This document shows positions 13,101-28,100 of a stretch of DNA of 64,000 nucleotides, piece after piece. A program made the translations under genes and the position numbers. The DNA comes from Solen grandis (taxonomy: Eukaryota > Mollusca > Bivalvia > Adapedonta > Solenidae), in contig CM037783.1 in assembly GCA_021229015.1 (NCBI GenBank), positions 3,006,725 through 3,070,724 on the forward strand, read 5' to 3'. The notes beneath the pieces are model-generated. The model made no database searches, was not told the DNA's origin, and saw nothing but the letters and a program-made list of their open reading frames with translations. Numbering within the stretch: the first letter of the stretch is position 1; every line of letters starts with the position of its first letter.

Positions 13101-16100
13101 AAATGTTAGTTATAGCAAATAAGGTATCTGGGGCAGATTCCAGGCGGAAATGGGGTGGAATTTGGGGCGAAATTTGTAAATGAGGCAGAATGATTTTCCA
13201 GGCGGAAATTTAGGCCTGGGGCGGAATGACTTTCCAGGCGGAATTCACAGGGGCGGATTCCAGGCAGAAACGAGGCGGAATTTGGGGCAAAATGTAAATG
13301 AGGCAGAATAATTTTCCAGGCGGAAATTAAGGCCTGGGGCGGAATGACTTCCAGGTTGAAATCACAGGGGCAGATTCCAGGCAGAAACGAGGTTGAATTT
13401 GGGGCAAAATGTAAATGAGGCAGAATAATTTTCCAGGCGGAAATTAAGGCCTGGGGCGGAATGACTTTCCAGGTTGAAATCACAGGGGCAGATTCCAGGC
13501 AGAAACGAGGTTGAATTTGGGGCAAAATGTAAATGAGGCAGAATAATTTTACAGGGAAATTGGCTTGAGGCAGAATGGCTTTCCAGGCGGAATTTGCAGG
13601 GTAGGATTCCAAGAGGAAATGGGGCAGAAATTTGGTTTGGGCAGATTCCAGTGGAATTTAAGGCAAAATTAAGATTACTGTAAACAGTACGCCTTGAAAA
13701 TGTTTCCCTCCTGGAACTGCTTCAACCAATTCTGCTCCATAGCAGCTGAAACTTTACAAATCACAAAAAATATGTAATTATTATATTTAATGGCAAATTG
13801 ATTTATACAGCATCATCAAATATTATTAATATACCAAATTTATATGAAATAGTTTATTAATACACCAAATTTATATGACATAGCTACATGATTAATAAGA
13901 AAAAGTTTAATATTCAAGAAAAAAGCAAATTCCAAACATAAATTCATTTAACATTTGAATGAATTCATTTCTTTAAAAAAAATCAAATCAATCAGTAAAG
14001 ACAATGAGCTTTTGTTCTGACATGTCCATTCAATTAAATTGTCTAATTCACCAATCCATGTGTAAACTAGGTCAGTAATTAAGTTGTTTTCTTGCAGAAG
14101 TACTTTGTTCTGTTACTATGCTGTTCAAGGTTTTATCAGGAAAGGCCACTCCAGTATTTACACCATGAATTGATGTATTCTGAAAATAGAAATTTAAACA
14201 TCTTGATACATTGTAGAATATTTAAAAGTTAAAACACTCTGGAGTTATGGTCATAAACATAATTTCCAAATTCCAAGTAGTTTTCTCTCAAACAAAATCA
14301 GCTTTTCTGATATTAAATAATTGAGTTTGAAATTAATGGAATCTGACTGTTATATAGACAATGACATAAACTCAAAACTCAAATAAATACCGCAGTCAAA
14401 GCCTCATAAGGTGAACACACAGAACATACAGCAGTAGTATTACAATTATTTGAAAAATGGCATATAATAAACAGAATTTCTTTTTTAATTCTACAAAACC
14501 TATTATCCTTAAAAAATCAAACCTTTAAGTTTTAATTAATTAACAAAAAATAATTGGTGTTGTGGATACTAGTAATTCATTACTGACTGAAGAAGTAGGT
14601 TCTAAAAAAACTTAATATGCCACATAGTTAATTGTTAGCTCAGTATCTATTGTGTCATACATCTTAATCTTTATCTTTATTTCCTCCACATTGGAGATTC
14701 CAACAACATAGTATAAACATTCATGACAATACATTATATCGAACAATTATGCAACATGGAAAGGACAAAAAGGAAAATAGAAAAGAGAGAGAGGTGGGGT
14801 GGAGATTGAGAGAGAAAGGAGTTCAGACATAAGATAATATCTAAATCCCTTACAGACAGATAAGAGACTTATAACCCTGAATCATCTCCATTTACCCAAT
14901 GCTAATGACATAAAATGTCTTTTTGATATGAAATTAATTTACATATAGTCATTTATTTTAATTGATTTATACAATATAATGTTATATTACACTACAGCTC
15001 TGCATGAATATTGTTTTGCTGCTATTCACTACTGAATTTATATATCATTCATTAAAGGATTAACACTGATTTATTTTTGCTGGAAATTTGTAAGAAAAAT
15101 ATTTTTTCTGAAGGCAATTTTCTGCCCTGAGCACTTCAGTTTTCCAACTCAAAGTGAAAACCAAAGTCAGAAAATCAGCCTCAGAAATTTTCTAAGTATG
15201 AAATTCTGCCCAGGTCTAAATTCCACCTGGAAATTTTGATGAATTCCGCCTGGAATAAAGTCTACAGAATGGTCAGTTATGGGCAGAATTTTGTTTTCCA
15301 CCTCCTGTCCATCTGGAAAAGGCTGTTTTTGCCCCTATTCCGCCTTATTTCCGGGCGGAATCTGCCCCAAAATTTTGTACAGGAACAATTATTTCAGTTA
15401 TACTGTAGTAATTTTGTACATGTATATGAAAAACAAGTAAGAAGATCCTATGCAGCTAATAAAGTATTGGTCAGAACTACAGATCTTTAGCATGATATCC
15501 CCAAAACATGAGTGCATGGAAAATGCATACTGTGGAATCCTCTGATGGAGTCACCTATGAATAACAAACAAAGCAGACTGACTCTCAGAACATGTCAAGA
15601 CAGTGGACAGCTAGAACACAGATCATAGCTGCAAATGTTATACAACATGGTCACAAGACATGAAATCAAAGCTCCGATAGTGCTGAGAGAACAGCGTTTT
15701 TAATGTCAAGATGTTGCATATATTTTTATTTTACAGCAAATTTGATAACGAGGATCAAATTTTCAAAGCTATGACAATTAATTAAGTCAATAAACCAACT
15801 TTGACAAGAAGAGTTGAACAGAAGTTTTGTTTTAACGGAGAGGTTACAATAAGCACATTGCCCCTCTTTCTGTCTTTCTCTCTATTTCCTGCAGATTTAA
15901 TGATTAAGATAAATAAACATATTTAAATGGAAAGAGCGCAATATAAAACAACACACTTTCTTTCTATTATTTATGTATGGTATCTTTTTTTTTCATTTTA
16001 TTTATTATATAATTGTTCAACTGGAACAAGATTAAATATTGCAATACAACAGCAAAAAAGTCATCCAGCAGGATTTGAACCTGCAACCTAGCCTTTGATT

Positions 16101-19100
16101 ATAACCCTTAAAAAGGAAATCATCTGAGCTCTAAGGGTAAATGCTTCAGTGACATGAAAGTTTATAAAATTTATATATAATTTCAACTATGAAATTCCAG
16201 TCAACTAAGACATCTATATTCTTGATATATGTGACTTGATTGCGATTTACACAAAGTGCTAGGATGAGCTTTTGAGATCAGTCGTTGGTTTGTTATCGTC
16301 ATCAGCAATTGCTTATGAACACTCTAGATGCCACATTTTTTTACCCAATATTCATGAACTTGGTCAGTTTGTATGTCCCCATGATAAATCATATGAGTCT
16401 GAAATTGGGTCATGTGGAGTTAAAATGTAGGCCCTGAGAATGTGTAAATAAATACAAAATTTGTGAGCACTCTAGAGGCCACATTTTTGACCAAGCATCA
16501 TGAAATTGGTTAGGATGGTCATATTTAATGAAGTCTAGATAGAGTTAATATTGAAACTATGTCAAAAAGTAGGTCACCATGGCAAATCTCAGAAAAAAAA
16601 CTAGTAAACTTTCTAAAGGCTACATTTTTGGCCCAAACTTCATGAAACTTGATCAGAATGAGTGTCTACATTTAATCACAGATGAGTTAACCCTTTCCCT
16701 CATAGAGTAAACTGTGAAAAGACCTATACGAACAGCATAAAACCAGATCAGCCTGCGAGTAACTCGCAGGCTGATCAGGTTTTATGCTGTTCGCTGCTCC
16801 TCAGTGGTCTGGAAATGAGGTTTTGTAATTAAATTTGGTAAGGTTTAACTGTGGTTTTCTGCAGATCAGGCTTTATGTGGTACCTATTGAGTGCATCAAA
16901 ATGAGTCTATATGAGAAAAAGGGTTACAATTTGGGTAATGTGGGGTCATTGCAAAATATTTTGCTTAATCTTCATCAAAAATGCCAATCACAATATAACA
17001 TCATAATGCCTTTAACATTAAACTTATTTCATTGAGCGACCTAGGACCATCATGACCCTCCTGTTTATTACAGTTTTCTAAACTAAACATGCTATCTGCA
17101 GTATCAATCATTAAAACATTTCATTTCAGTTTTGATTTTCATATTTAAATTAACATGAAAATTAACATTGCTTAGTGATAAGACAGAAAATAAAATTTTG
17201 AACTATACTATATACTATTTTGCTAAATATAGCCGATGTTGTCTGATGCAAAAATGTGCACTACCATTAAATAGAGTTGTAAGCAAACAAAATAGTTACA
17301 AATACAGTATTAATTGACAGCAGGTGTATGCTCATTTGGTGCATATATAACATTATTGCATCTAACTATTATGTCATTAATTGGCTTTGCTGTATATCTT
17401 TAGCTGTGGGTTACTGCCAAGAAGCAAGGGAGGAAGACTGCATCATACTTCTGGGTTGGCAGTGAAATGAACATTTCAGGTGAGTAACATTTAACCCATC
17501 GTCAAAAACCCACGGTATATATTCTGTTATCACTTCTGTATAAACTGTGGGATTTTCAGCTAGCAAAACCCTTTTTCATTAATATTAATCACCTACTTGC
17601 TGACATTTAAATCAAGCATAGTATTTTGAATACTCTTTGTTGAAAAGCTGCATGATTGTTCCCACAAGATAAACTGCAAAGCTAAGGCAAGGAGCGTGAT
17701 GTCTCCTCTACATGGTACATCGAAGCTAATTTTTAGAATCCTGCACTATTTCATTGGTCAAATGATCCTGCTGTCTCTGCCACAGATTCAATGGGATGCC
17801 TAATTAACAATTCCTAAGGATGAAGTATCCAATGGTAGATTAAGAAGCAACGGATATTGAGCAATATGGGTTTTCAGTATGAACAAATCAGCAGATTATG
17901 CAGCCTTACTGATAACAGATCATACAAATTGACTTGCCACCTTAGAGGGTATATTGGCTTAGGGTTTAAATTCTGGTAATTATAAAAAAAACTACAAGAA
18001 ATCTGCAGGAAGCACTGTTGTAACTGCATGGTAAAGCAATTAGCCACAGAAAATGAGGTATGATGGGACAAGAACTTTTTCAGTATGCTTGATAATAAGG
18101 AAAATAACTTGCTCAGTTATATCCCGTTCACACAGTAGCACCTGTCATTAACCCATTACCACACACTTGCTCAAGTTTGGTAGGTTATAAGGTTGGTTAG
18201 CATTAGTACTTTATCAAAATGTTTCAAAATGGTGTCCAATGACCAGCTCGATGAGGAGGAGAACAACTTTTATTCCAAACAAAACAGCAAAAGGCAATAT
18301 TTGAGATAGGTTTGAAATTGCACAAAGAAAGAAACATAGCATATGAAGCCTGTTTTATCAAACAAGGTGTTTTTCACAATTTCTAAGCTGAAAAGGGGCC
18401 ATTACTATGTAAAATAAATATGGATATTGCTGCAAAATTACGGATTTTACCATAAGTCAAATTTGGCCTTCCTTTAATGATATATTTAATGTGTTCCTAA
18501 AATTAATCAAATCGATTTAGTCTATGGTGAGTTATGGATTGGACAAGGTAAGTTGAAAAGGGGCAATAACTTTGTCAAAAATGAAGTGAGAGATACCATT
18601 TTTGAATATGACTGATCTAACAGCCCTACTCTACATTCCTAACAAATATCAATTTTGATAAAACTTTACAGGAATGTTCCTTGGGTGAAGATCTTCCAAA
18701 GTTGTTCATTGGTTCCGGCCCATTGCATATCTGGGTCACAGGAGCTAAAAACAGAATTTTAAAAGTGAAATCTTTAAATGTCTTCTTCTCTAAAACAGCA
18801 GGGCCTAGGGCTTAGGTATTTGGTATGTGGCATTGTCCTTAGGACCTCTACCAAGATTGTTCAAATCATGGCCACTGGGTCAAAATTGACCCCGCCCTAG
18901 GGGTCACTTGATTTTAAATAGACTTACATAGGAAAAACTAGAAAAAAATTCTTGTCAGAAACCATAAGGCCTGGAGTTTAGATATATGGTGTGTAACATG
19001 GCCTAGTAGACTTCTACCAAGTTTGTTCAAATCATGGCCGTGGGGTCAAAATTGGTCCCGCCCCAGGGGTCACTTGATTTTACATAGACTTATATAGGAA

Positions 19101-22100
19101 AAACTGGAAAAATCTTCTTGTCAGAAACAACAAGGCCTGGAGTTTAAGATATTTGGTTTGTAACATGGCCTAGTAGACTTCTACCATGTTTGTTCAAGTC
19201 ATGGCCGTTGGTCAAATTGGCCCCACCCCAGGGGTCACTTGATTTTAAAGACTTATATATAGGAAAAACTAGAAAACCAGAAACACAAGGCCTGGAGTTT
19301 AGATATTTGGTGTGTAACATGGCCTAGTAAAACTTCTAAGAATTTGTTCAATCATGGCCGTGGGGTCAAATTGGTCCCGCCCTAGGGTCACTTGATTTTA
19401 AAATACTTATATATAATCTCAAAAACTTATAAGAAACAATAAGGCCTGGAGTTAGATATTGGTGTGTAACTGGTGGATCCTCAACCAAGTTGTTCAAATC
19501 ATGGCCCTGAGGTCAAAATTGACTTATTAAAGCTGTGACCTTCAAAATTTGGATGGCAGGTACAGTTTTTGTGTGGAATTTAGATGATCTTGCTGTAATT
19601 CTGCATGGATTATTTATTCAGTATGACTCATAATACTATAATATGCAATGAAGGTAATGTTTCTCAGGTGAGCTATTCAGGGCCATCTTGGTCCTCTTGT
19701 TCATTTACTTTCAAGATGTAAAGTACTAGTCCAACCCAGGAACCATCGAGACAGATTAATATTAGTAGAAAGAATTTATTTCCCAATCAACATAAAATAA
19801 ATTACTTTAAGTAAAGTTAAGTGAATCTCATATTCTGTATCACTGCATTGAAAACCATTTCCTTTGAGAGCTTATAGATTTATAGAAAGTGTTCAGAAAC
19901 CTTGGGTGTCTGTCACAAAATCTTGTGTGACATGTTACTCCATAAGTATTTCTGTCATAGTATTGAAATTTTACTGGAAGGCATATCTATATGGGAACTT
20001 GTAAGCTGTACGCAAAGGATTTTAACTTTGCTGTCATACGTTTACAGCAGAACTATTGACTCTGAAGTTAGAATGTGTTCAAAACTATGTCTTGTATATC
20101 TCCCCAAGTATTTCAGTTTGGGTACTGTAAAGGTATATAATAGTGCACTAAGGGTTTTAACTCCACTGTCATCCATTTAAAACAAAACTATTGGTCCTGT
20201 ACTAAGAATATACAAAAAAAACCTTGTGTTACCTTTCTTTCCCAATATGTTTCAGTTTGGGTCTTGAAATTTACCGGTAACAGGAAAGTATATCAGCATG
20301 TGATCCAATAATGAGAATAGATCTTTCATCTATTAAAAGAATTTAGTTGATATTATTTTTTGTATATCAAAATAACTTAAAATACATGTACACTTATATT
20401 GATAAATAATTTCTTATACTCACAAATGTATCTTTCTCATACATTCTATATGGACCAATATAACATGGCATATGCATTTCGAATTAAAGGTTTCATATGA
20501 TTTTTTCAGGATATCAACCGGATTACTGGAAGCCATATGATGGGTAAATACTGAACTGAAATTGATTGACTAGTCCCGGTGGCCGAGTAGTTAGAATGTC
20601 TGCCTCAGAATCGAAACATAAAAAAATGGTGTTGGTATAGCCCCCTTGCTTGGCACTCAGCATATAAGGGTAGTTCCAGGACTGGTTGGCTTGGTGTCAG
20701 GATAATGTGACTGGGTGCGGTATTATGCCACATGTCTACGGCATGATACTGCAGTGTGACAGCACTATATCTGTCTCAAGTAGACATTGTCTCCAAATGA
20801 CTGAAATACTGTTGGTGGGACGTTAAATCCAATAAACAAACAAACAGAATTTATTGAGTCTCACAGATATAAACTGAGTTTTGTTATCCATCAGTTTGAA
20901 ACCAGTTATATATATTTTTTCCATTTCTAACTGAATAAGTACACAGCCTGTCTGTCCCTTATCCCTTTCCCTCATATAGACTCATTTTGACGCACTCAGT
21001 AGGTACCACATAAAGCCTAATCTGCAGAAAACCACAGTTAAACCTTACCAAATTTAATTGCAAAATCCTCATTTCCAGACCACTGAGGAGCAGCTAACAG
21101 CATAAAACCTGATCAGCCTGCGAGTTACTCGCAGGCTGATCTGGTTTTATGCTGTTCGCATAGGTCTTTTTATGGTGTCCTCTATGAGGGAAAGGGTTAA
21201 ATGCTATTATCTTACTTCTATATGGTTAAAAGGCAAGCAGCAAATCTAAAAATTAAACCTCTGTGATGTTTCAGGTTTGCTTTAAAACAAACATATACAT
21301 GCATATTAAACTTTTTTTCAAAGATAAATTAATGATTAAAAGAACAAAATTGAAGCATGCTTGTAGATACTACCTTTACACTGGTTCATTGAGTAAAACG
21401 TGTGAGCTAGATAATAGTGTAACCTCTCTGTCTCTCCAGCTCAGTGCCATATGAGGAGCGGGTGGACACTGTGCTGAAATGGCTATCTATGCCAGACAGT
21501 GAGAGGCCGGACTTCATGACTCTGTACATGGACGAACCGGACCATACTGGACATGGTCATGGACCAGACAGCCCAGAGGTGAGAGGATTGCTTGAAACAT
21601 ATGGGCCAATGAAATGCACCAGTCAATGTTTTGTCAAATGGTGAGAGATGGGGGGTGCTCATATATGTGCTTCAGAAAAGCCTTATGTGAGGCTGCATAT
21701 TTTTTTCAGACTTTGTGATTTTTCTTCTCAAGAGGTTAAATTAGACCTGACAGCATTTTCCATCTATCATTTATGGATATGTTGGAACAATACTGACCCA
21801 GGAATAATATCAAGAAATATCTTTTTAAAAAAAGATGAGGCATTGATAGGGATAAAGCACACCATCCTCCATTGAAGCAGACTATGATAAACTGCAGGTA
21901 CTTGTAACATTTGTAAAAACTACTTTATATTTATCAAGAAACTGTAATTCAGTCAGAATACTTTTTAAAAAAATTAAATGAGTTCGAAGTGTTTGTTTCA
22001 GCTAGTTTCATCTCAACAAACAATGGTACGTAACTTTTTTCCATATAGGAATATCTACCAATGAAAATTGTTAAAAATACTCATATACAATATGAATATA

Positions 22101-25100
22101 TATTATATACAGCAATAAAATACATGTCTTATGTCATCATCCATATGTAATTCAAAAGTTAAGTTAGATAGCTATGCCATAAAAAAATGGCTTCAGGGAC
22201 AGGATTTAATCTGAATTCAAATAGATGAGTTTTGACAGAGCAGAGACGAATCCATTTTAGGAGCTGTCTGATCAGGGTCTGCACTGTTTGCTTATACAAT
22301 ACTGTAGCTCATGTTCTACTGTGTTTGCATGGCAACGAAAATTTCAATTTCTATTTACCATTTATTAAAGTCAAGTTAATATTAATCAAGTCATTATCTT
22401 GTGTATGAATTACTCATGAGGTTATGGGTTTAACAACACATATTTTGCAAAACATCTGATTTTACTGAGTGTACTAGATGCAATCTCCCTCCCACTCAAT
22501 AATACAATATTCATGTTTTGTTTTGATTTTGCAACTTGAGTTTTAGACCAAACGTAAAGTGATCTTGCCATTTCCAAGAACAGGTGACAGTGTATGTACT
22601 TTGTTATTGAAAAGGTCATGACCGACTTATTAAATATCCAGAATTCTGTCTCTCATGATCACTTAGCTGTACTTATGCTTTAAGTATGATAATTGCTATA
22701 TCATATATCTATAAGTTGTTTAATTGACTTATCAATGAACTATTTTTGAGAGGGAAAATAATGTCATATTTTAGAATGAACTTGATATATACAGTCAACA
22801 TCGTACATGCGACCACCTGTATTAAACAATTATTTTATTAAACAATCATTATAAATCCCGCCCGAACGTTTTTACTATATAAATTTATCCCATTAAATGA
22901 CATTTTTATTATGCGACCAGTGACCACATAAATCACGTAAGATGATGTGCAAAATCAAATTTTTTTAGCAACCCTGTTTGATTCCCTTCGGACATTTTTG
23001 CACGTTTCTAATTATCGAGTATGTTGGAGCATTGGTATTATCCATCTTTAACGCTTCCGAACAAACAATAATTCCGGTCATAAGTGCTCACCTGAAACCG
23101 ATATTGTTTTTACCACGCATGACTGCATCATATGCAACTAAATTCTAAATTGCTTTTGGTCAGTATAGTTCCTGGTTCCCATTTCAACAAATTCTAATCA
23201 TAACAAAAGTGAAACCATCCTTCCAAATGCCAAATGCCTCGGATTTTGGTAAAACAATATTTGGGAAGAAGGTAAATTAATACTTCCGTATGCAATCCTT
23301 ACCATTGATTATTTGTACTTATATGTATGTACATTGCGTCTTATGATACACGACTAGGGGGCACGCTGGAAATAAAATCGAGGGTTATGGGATATATGTT
23401 AGAGATATGAGGAAAGGTCATTGCTAAATAATATTGATTCTTGAAAATATCCCAATGCATCCATAAATTCAATGTCAAATTAGTTTTTGCAAAGAACACC
23501 AAATGCAAGCCTCAGCCAGTGGACCAAGGTATTATTCCATCATAACAGTTAAAATGTCAAAAGAAATTACAAAAAAATAATCATGTTGATGTTCTTTGAT
23601 ATTAAACAACGAAACATTTTGTAGTTTACATTGTATTCATGTTGTAATATAATTTTATGATACAATTTAGCATACAGTTTGTACATGTATGACTTGTTTG
23701 CCTGGATTTCCAAAAATATCTATTAAAGACCATTTCATTAAGCGACCACTTTTTGACAGTCCCTTGAGCGGTCTCTTAATACAATGTCAACTGTATGTAT
23801 AAACTCTTCAGGTGGAGGCCATGTTGGGGCGGGTGGATTCAGTGATACGGTACCTGATGGACAGTCTGTACAAGAAAAAACTGGATGAGTGTGTCAACCT
23901 TATCATCCTGGCTGATCATGGTATGGCATCCATTGTGTTGATGACCTTATACAGGATGAGATCATGGGGCAACTGTGGTCGAGTGGACTTACTGTCACTT
24001 AGTCTTTTGAGTCCATGCCCTTTGTTGTGTTACCTGCTGTAAGCAGAGGTGACACATAGAGATCACTTTTCCATCGTCCGTCTGTCTATCCATCCATCCT
24101 TCAGTCTGTCTGTCACACTTTTTCCGCAGGTGACACACGTGTTCCAGAGAACACTCTTGTGCTTGAAATTAAATATGATAGAGACTTCAGATAGTATATA
24201 TGATAAAATATATGTAGGCATTATTAGGATGTTTGAATTTGAACCTGAGAATGTACTTTTGCATTTTTCAAGATCATGGGGTCTGGTCACTCACATATTC
24301 ATGTGAGGTAGTAGTTGAGTTGTTTCCCTTGTGCATTGGAGGACAGCTGGAACTGAAACACTGTCAGGGCAATAATAAACCTAAAATTAAATAAAATTAG
24401 AAAACAAAGTAAAAAAATGACCATTGTGACCAATATAAAACTTGCAGGCTGATCAGGTTTTATACTGTCCATTACTCATTTGTTTGTAATTATTCATTTT
24501 TACATTGATTGAGGAACAAGTCTTTACAACTCAGTGTTTTTTTCACTTTGTGGGGAAAGGTATCCAGGCCCACGGGAGGGGGGAAAAAGTGCACAAACAA
24601 ACTAAGAGGGGATTTCTTCTACTATGTATAATGTAGGTGTTTTATTGTATTTTATTCTTATTTAATGATGTTTTATTGCATAAATGAATAATAAGAATAA
24701 TAATATATCATCTTTGAACAGTTTTATTAAAAAAAAGATATTTAAAAATGACACTGCAACAGTGAGTCCATGCACACAATATGGTATGTAAACTGTCATG
24801 ATCATGGAGTGGGGAAAATGTAAAAAAAAAAAATGGGGGAAAATTATATATTCCAGGCAGTGGGTATGCCTCCTATATTCTCCGAATATTTTGACCAAAA
24901 AAAACACTGCAACTTATACTTATCCCTCTGGATGTTACTTGGATGGGGTCAGTATATTAAACCTTCAGGTGGGCAGTCATGTACATTACCACTGGACCAT
25001 GGTGCCCTGTTGAGGATACCATTGAGATGAGAAAGTAACACTATTAAACCTATTCAAATTGAGAATTTCTTTTCAGTCTGGTCAATGTGTTTATGGTTTT

Positions 25101-28100
25101 ATAGTAACCTATCTTAGTCACAGAATTTTGATATTCTGTAATGAGTAAATCTATAATGTAATAATATATTTATAATGAGTAAGCAACAGACTTTCTTTGT
25201 GAACTAAAGGAATCATTGTGAATGTTTTAATTCTGTAATGAGTAAATCTGTAATGTAATAATATATTTATAATGAGTAAGCAACAGACTTTCTTTGTGAA
25301 CTAAAGGAATCATTGTGAATGTTTTAATTCTGTAATGAGTAAATCTGTAATGTAATAATATATTTATAATGAGTAAGCAACAGACTTTCTTTGTGAACTA
25401 AAGGAATCATTGTGAATGTTTTAATTCTGTAATGAGTAAATCTATAATGTAATAAATATATTTATAATGAGTAAGCAACAGACTTTCTTTGTGAACTAAA
25501 GGAATCATTGTGAATGTTTTAATTCTGTAATGAGTAAATCTTAATGTAAAATATATTTATAATGAGAAGAAGTTTTTTGTGAACTAAAGGAATCATTGTG
25601 AATGTTTTAATTCTGTAATGAGTAAATCTTAACATGATAAAATATTCATAATGAGAGAGCAAAGGTCTTGCTCTGTTAACCTATAGGATCATGGTAAATT
25701 TATTTCTGTTTGACATGCTCATAAACAAAATTTATCTTATTTTTACGTTTGTACACTCATGTGCTAAACAATGGATTGAAATTGTATTTCTGTTTCACAT
25801 TATGGAATGAAGGAGTGTACTGTATTCGAGTGATTCTCATTCACCCTCCTTTAACTCTAATATTATAGTTAAGTGCTGATAGTTCACAAGTGAGATTCTG
25901 AGTGCTTCCTTATTGTTACAAAAGGTAGCTTCAGATATTATATTGGCATAGTTGGGGGTCAAGGTCAAAGTTGCTGTTACTAAAAATAAGAAAACTGGGA
26001 CTCTGTGTGAGTCACAGTTATGAAGAAGTTTGTATTGTGAAATTGAGAACATGACAAAGAATTATGGCTAGGGTGTTAATCACCTTCAGCAATATCCTTT
26101 GTACTTTGTACAGTGCACTCTGACTATATATACACTTCTTACCAATGTAAGTATATAAGTTGCACATCTTATATATTTTAGTTAATAATGAGTAATATTT
26201 GATGTGTTTTAGTCATGCCGTGTCCGTTATACAGCTCTAAAGGTTCAATTTGTTTAGTTCTATTCAAACTTGACAAGATCTGAACCTTGAGAAAAACCAA
26301 CAAAAGCTCTAGTCAGAAGGTGTTCAGTATTCTCAGAATGCATGGTAGTAGCATTGCATGTGTTGTACAAAGCCATTTTTTGCACTAAGAATACAAAATT
26401 ACAAATACATTGACTTGAACATGTATGATATAATGTTACCCCAGGGATGGAGAAGACGTCCTGCGAACGCCAGGTGGCGCTAAAAACATATGTTAAAGAC
26501 ATTAACAAGATGCTGTCGTATTCAGGGACCACTGGGTATATACACACCCAGTTTGAGAAAAATGGCAAAGTCGTAGTACAAAAAGATAATGGTAAGAGAA
26601 AATAATTTTCAGAATTTAATATCGTTCAATGGCTTAACAAGGTATAAAAATGTATATAATGCATGGAAAATTATAAAAATTTGCAAGGAATCATCCTGAG
26701 ATGATGCTCAAGGTTCAAGCAAAAAGAAATCTGGCTCAAAAGTTCTCCTTGGGTGTTTTCTTTTTCCTATTTTTCTGTCCATCAAGTCCCTTGCCCTTTC
26801 CCTAGAGTAAATACAGTAGAACCTTGCCAAACCGAACATCATTAAACCAAATTCCTCGCCATTTATTTAAGTTTATTTTCAGTTCCGATTTCTTTCCTTC
26901 TTATTTTAACTAAAAATAAAATGTTTAATCTGAATTTCGCTATTTCGATTTTTTAGCTATTTCGAAGTAAAAATCCCGGTCCCGAGGTTGCAATTCATGT
27001 ACATTTTTCAATTTTTCTTTTGAAGTCAAGTTTCATAAATTTTCGTGAACTAATTATCGTCCTTATTATCAGTCGTATCCGGGTCAGTAACCAAGATGGC
27101 TCAGGCAAGTTTTTCACACATTTTTTCGAGATTGGGTTGGGCAACGTGTGTCCCACCAGAAATGTTGATTATTGCTAATCAATGTCTGACAAGTTACATA
27201 ATATGCACGTGCCAGCAGATAAACCCAGGTGTCAGATCTTTAGTACATTCCATATCATCGTGTTTGTCACCTGTATGCAACGCTACCTGAAGCAGCAGAT
27301 CAACGGTAAAAATATGTATCATTTTTTACATGGTAGAATGATTATGTTCATCAGAAGCATCTAAGTAGATCATGATATATTTTCATTGCTTTTCATAACT
27401 TGCAAATAGAATATATGTGGTATAGGTGGTTTTCACGGCATAGCGATTTCCACAATATGCACCAGTAATGAAAACGCAGACATGCACGCTCACAAACTGA
27501 AATTTCCATTGGATTTTTAATCTGAATAATTGTTATTTCGAAGTTTTCAGCTTGGTCCCAAGGACTTCAATTTAACAAGGTTCTACTGTAAAAGATGTCC
27601 TTGTCTGACGCGTCTTTGGCATTTGACCATTCAGTTGCACAGATGCCATTGCAATGAGCAACTTAGGGTTTGTTTGGTGCCAAAAGGTCACCATTTAACC
27701 AAGTAAATGGCAATTGAAATAGCTTGCCTGGGCCTGCATGGAAAATTTTAAAAAAATTGCAAGGATTCATCCTTGATGAAGCTCAAGGTTCAAGCAAGAA
27801 GAGTTCTGGCTCAAAAGTTCTCTTTGGGTGTTTTTTTCCTATTTTTCTGTCCATCATGTCCCTTGCCCTTTCCCTATAGTAAATATAAGGCGTCCTCATA
27901 TGATGTGTCTTTGGCATTTGACCATTCAGTTGCACAGATGCCATTGCAATGAGCAACTTAGCACTTGTTTGGTGCCAAATGGTCGCCATTTGAACAAGTT
28001 AGGGACAATTGAAATAGCTTGCCTCGGCCTCCATCTTGTTTTATATAAAATGTAAACAAGACCTGTTTCTGGACATATAACTTGCTTTAGACAAGCAAGT

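Noticed and set aside
13106..13612. 168-codon minus-strand open frame with repeated [18 protein letters not shown] phrases
   Set aside because: It is the GGCGGAA minisatellite translated. The frame stays open because the unit length is near a multiple of three, and there are no splice sites or known domain.
16070..16140. Minus-strand tRNA gene candidate
   Set aside because: Only a T-arm-like segment is present; the acceptor stem and D-arm do not pair.
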